Assembly (NCBI GenBank): GCA_945918815.1 | Contig: CAMEIU010000102.1 | Coordinates: 1 to 7,978 of the forward strand | Direction: 5' to 3' | DNA: 7,978 bases | Source: an uncultured Clostridia bacterium | GTDB taxonomy: Bacteria; Bacillota; Clostridia; Oscillospirales; Oscillospiraceae | Program-made: the position numbers and the translations under genes | The notes under the pieces: model-generated | What the model was told of the DNA's origin: nothing | What the model saw: only the letters and a program-made list of their open reading frames with translations | Databases searched by the model: none | Part shown: positions 7,034 through 7,978 of the stretch, piece after piece | Numbering within the stretch: the first letter of the stretch is position 1 | How the letters are laid out: each line of letters starts with the position of its first letter

Positions 7034-7748
7034 GAAGATTTTGGAGGTCAAGGACCTGCATTTCTATTATGGCGAGATCCATGCTTTGAAGGGCATCAGC
7101 CTGGAAGTCAACGACGGCGAGATCGTGACCCTGATCGGCGCCAACGGTGCGGGCAAGACCACCACCCTGCGCTCCATCTCCGGCCTGCTGGGCCACATCG
7201 CCAGCGGCGAAATCCGGTTCATGGGTGAGCGTATTGACAACCTGAAAGGCTACACCATCGCCGGCAAGGGCATGGCCCAGTGCCTGGAGGGCCGCCATGT
7301 GTTTGCCAACCTGACAGTCAAAGAAAACCTGCATATGGGCTGCTACCTGCGCAAGGACAAGAGCGGCATCAAGAACGACTTCGACTATGTCTACGACCTG
7401 TTCCCCCGGCTTCTGGAGCGCGAGAACCAGCAGGCCGGCACCCTGTCCGGCGGCGAGCAGCAGATGCTGGCCGTGGGCCGCGCCCTGATGCAGAAGCCGA
7501 AGATCCTGATGATGGACGAGCCGTCCCTGGGCCTGGCGCCCCTGATCATTCAGGAAATCTTCTCCATCATCAAGCGCATCAACGCCGACGGCATGCCGAT
7601 TCTGCTGATCGAGCAGAACTCCAACGCCGCCCTGAAGGTGGCCAACCGCGGCTATGTCATGGAAAATGGCGAAATCGTCCTCCACGATTCCGCCAGCGCC
7701 CTGCTGGTCAACGAGGACGTGAAAAAAGCCTACCTCGGCGGGCAATAA
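7026..7748 (+). CDS. livF: Branched-chain amino acid ABC transporter, ATP-binding protein LivF
   Basis: A 240-residue ABC ATPase. Walker A is GANGAGKTT (38-46), the signature is LSGGEQQMLAVGRAL (140-154), and Walker B is ILMMDE (160-165) with E165, followed by PSLGLAPLII, the LivF hallmark. The position of the switch histidine is Q197 (IEQNSNAALK) and the Q-loop position is E88 (CLEGRHVF), both as in LivF of E. coli (VEQN, PEGRRVF), so they are family traits and not damage. The C-terminus ends AYLGGQ as in the family. It forms the ATPase heterodimer with LivG. The start at 7026 overlaps livG by 8 bp and is supported by its ribosome site. It is the last gene of the operon. Confidence 0.96.
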   Translation: MSEKILEVKDLHFYYGEIHALKGISLEVNDGEIVTLIGANGAGKTTTLRSISGLLGHIASGEIRFMGERIDNLKGYTIAGKGMAQCLEGRHVFANLTVKENLHMGCYLRKDKSGIKNDFDYVYDLFPRLLERENQQAGTLSGGEQQMLAVGRALMQKPKILMMDEPSLGLAPLIIQEIFSIIKRINADGMPILLIEQNSNAALKVANRGYVMENGEIVLHDSASALLVNEDVKKAYLGGQ

Positions 7749-7832
7749 TACTGGAATTGCCGGACAAATTGGAATTATGGTGATCGGCTTTTGTAAGCAT
7801 ACGGATTTTTTATGACGGGGCTGCATCCCGCA
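7749..7832. other. Gene-free stretch after livF
   Basis: No open frame, strong hairpin or promoter is visible here. It is more AT-rich than the coding sequence to its left and leads into the palindromic element. A weak GCTT/AAGC stem precedes the T-run at 7806-7811. Confidence 0.5.
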
Positions 7833-7966
7833 CTGTCATTGCGAGGAGCGAAGCGACGCGGCAATCCGTATCCCAAAGGTTGCAAGTTTTTGAGTACTTC
7901 CGTAAAATCGGTCTGTACAGGGGAACGGATTGCCGCGCCAGTGTGCGCACTGGCTCGCAATGACAG
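7833..7966. repeat. Palindromic interspersed repeat (MITE-like inverted-repeat element)
   Basis: An imperfect inverted repeat with two paired blocks. The outer arms are CTGTCATTGCGAG (7833-7845) and CTCGCAATGACAG (7954-7966), a perfect 13 bp. The inner arms are CGCGGCAATCCG (7857-7868) and CGGATTGCCGCG (7926-7937), a perfect 12 bp, extended by TCCC/GGGA (7871-7874 with 7921-7924). The arms are separated by 7846-7856 on the left and by a small hairpin on the right (7938-7953, CCAGTG/CACTGG around TGCG). The centre (7875-7920) has no open frame of note. Sequences of the type ATTGCGAGG-AGC-GAAGC...GCAATCC recur in many bacterial genomes, to my recollection, as multicopy intergenic repeats. No transposase is present, so this would be a non-autonomous or dispersed palindrome. 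Confidence 0.7.
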
Positions 7967-7974
7967 CGTTTTTT
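7926..7974 (+). terminator. Possible terminator of the liv operon supplied by the palindromic repeat
   Basis: The closing arm of the inverted repeat ends at 7966, and CG then six T follow (7969-7974). RNA of the plus strand would therefore form a long stem directly before a U-run. The loop between the arms is large, so efficiency is uncertain. In 7749-7832 I find only short stems (for example CGGG/CCCG at 7816-7830) and one T-run at 7806-7811 without a good stem, so no better terminator is visible. Confidence 0.35.
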
Positions 7975-7978
7975 GAAC

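Noticed and set aside
7775..7960. 61-codon minus-strand open frame in the 3' intergenic region
   Set aside because: It lies within the palindromic repeat and yields a GLPRRFAPRNDS-type peptide, a common false call from such repeats.

Overview
The window comes from a GC-rich, low-GC-regulatory-region bacterium that looks like a gut-type Clostridia (Bacillota, Oscillospiraceae-like). This is inferred from the Firmicute-style lipoprotein solute-binding protein, the strong purine-rich ribosome binding sites, the YesM/YesN-type two-component pair, and a terminal palindromic repeat of a kind I associate with such genomes. No rRNA, tRNA, phage or CRISPR sequence is visible.

Layout. Positions 1-2782 (minus strand) carry a two-component system: a YesM-type membrane sensor histidine kinase followed by its overlapping response regulator gene, which runs off the left edge before the expected AraC-type DNA-binding domain. 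Positions 2783-3048 are an AT-rich divergent control region. It holds a strong minus-strand promoter, two candidate plus-strand promoters, and a perfect 16-bp direct repeat present twice (2884-2899 and 2935-2950). Positions 3049-7748 (plus strand) hold a complete five-gene branched-chain/hydrophobic amino acid ABC importer in the order livK-livH-livM-livG-livF, the same order as the E. coli livKHMGF operon. A strong hairpin lies between livK and livH; the last four genes are packed with 11-bp, -4-bp and -8-bp junctions. Positions 7749-7978 hold no gene. They contain a roughly 134-bp imperfect inverted repeat ending two bases before a run of six T.

How it works together. The lipoprotein LivK would capture an amino acid outside the membrane, LivH and LivM form the channel, and LivG and LivF hydrolyse ATP. 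The divergent kinase/regulator pair probably senses an external signal and controls this operon and itself through the repeats in the shared control region; this is inference from position. YesM/YesN-type systems are more usually found beside sugar ABC transporters, so pairing with an amino-acid-type importer is the most interesting aspect. I see no clearly new biological system here: the protein-coding genes are recognisable, and the noteworthy material is regulatory (repeats, hairpin, palindromic element).
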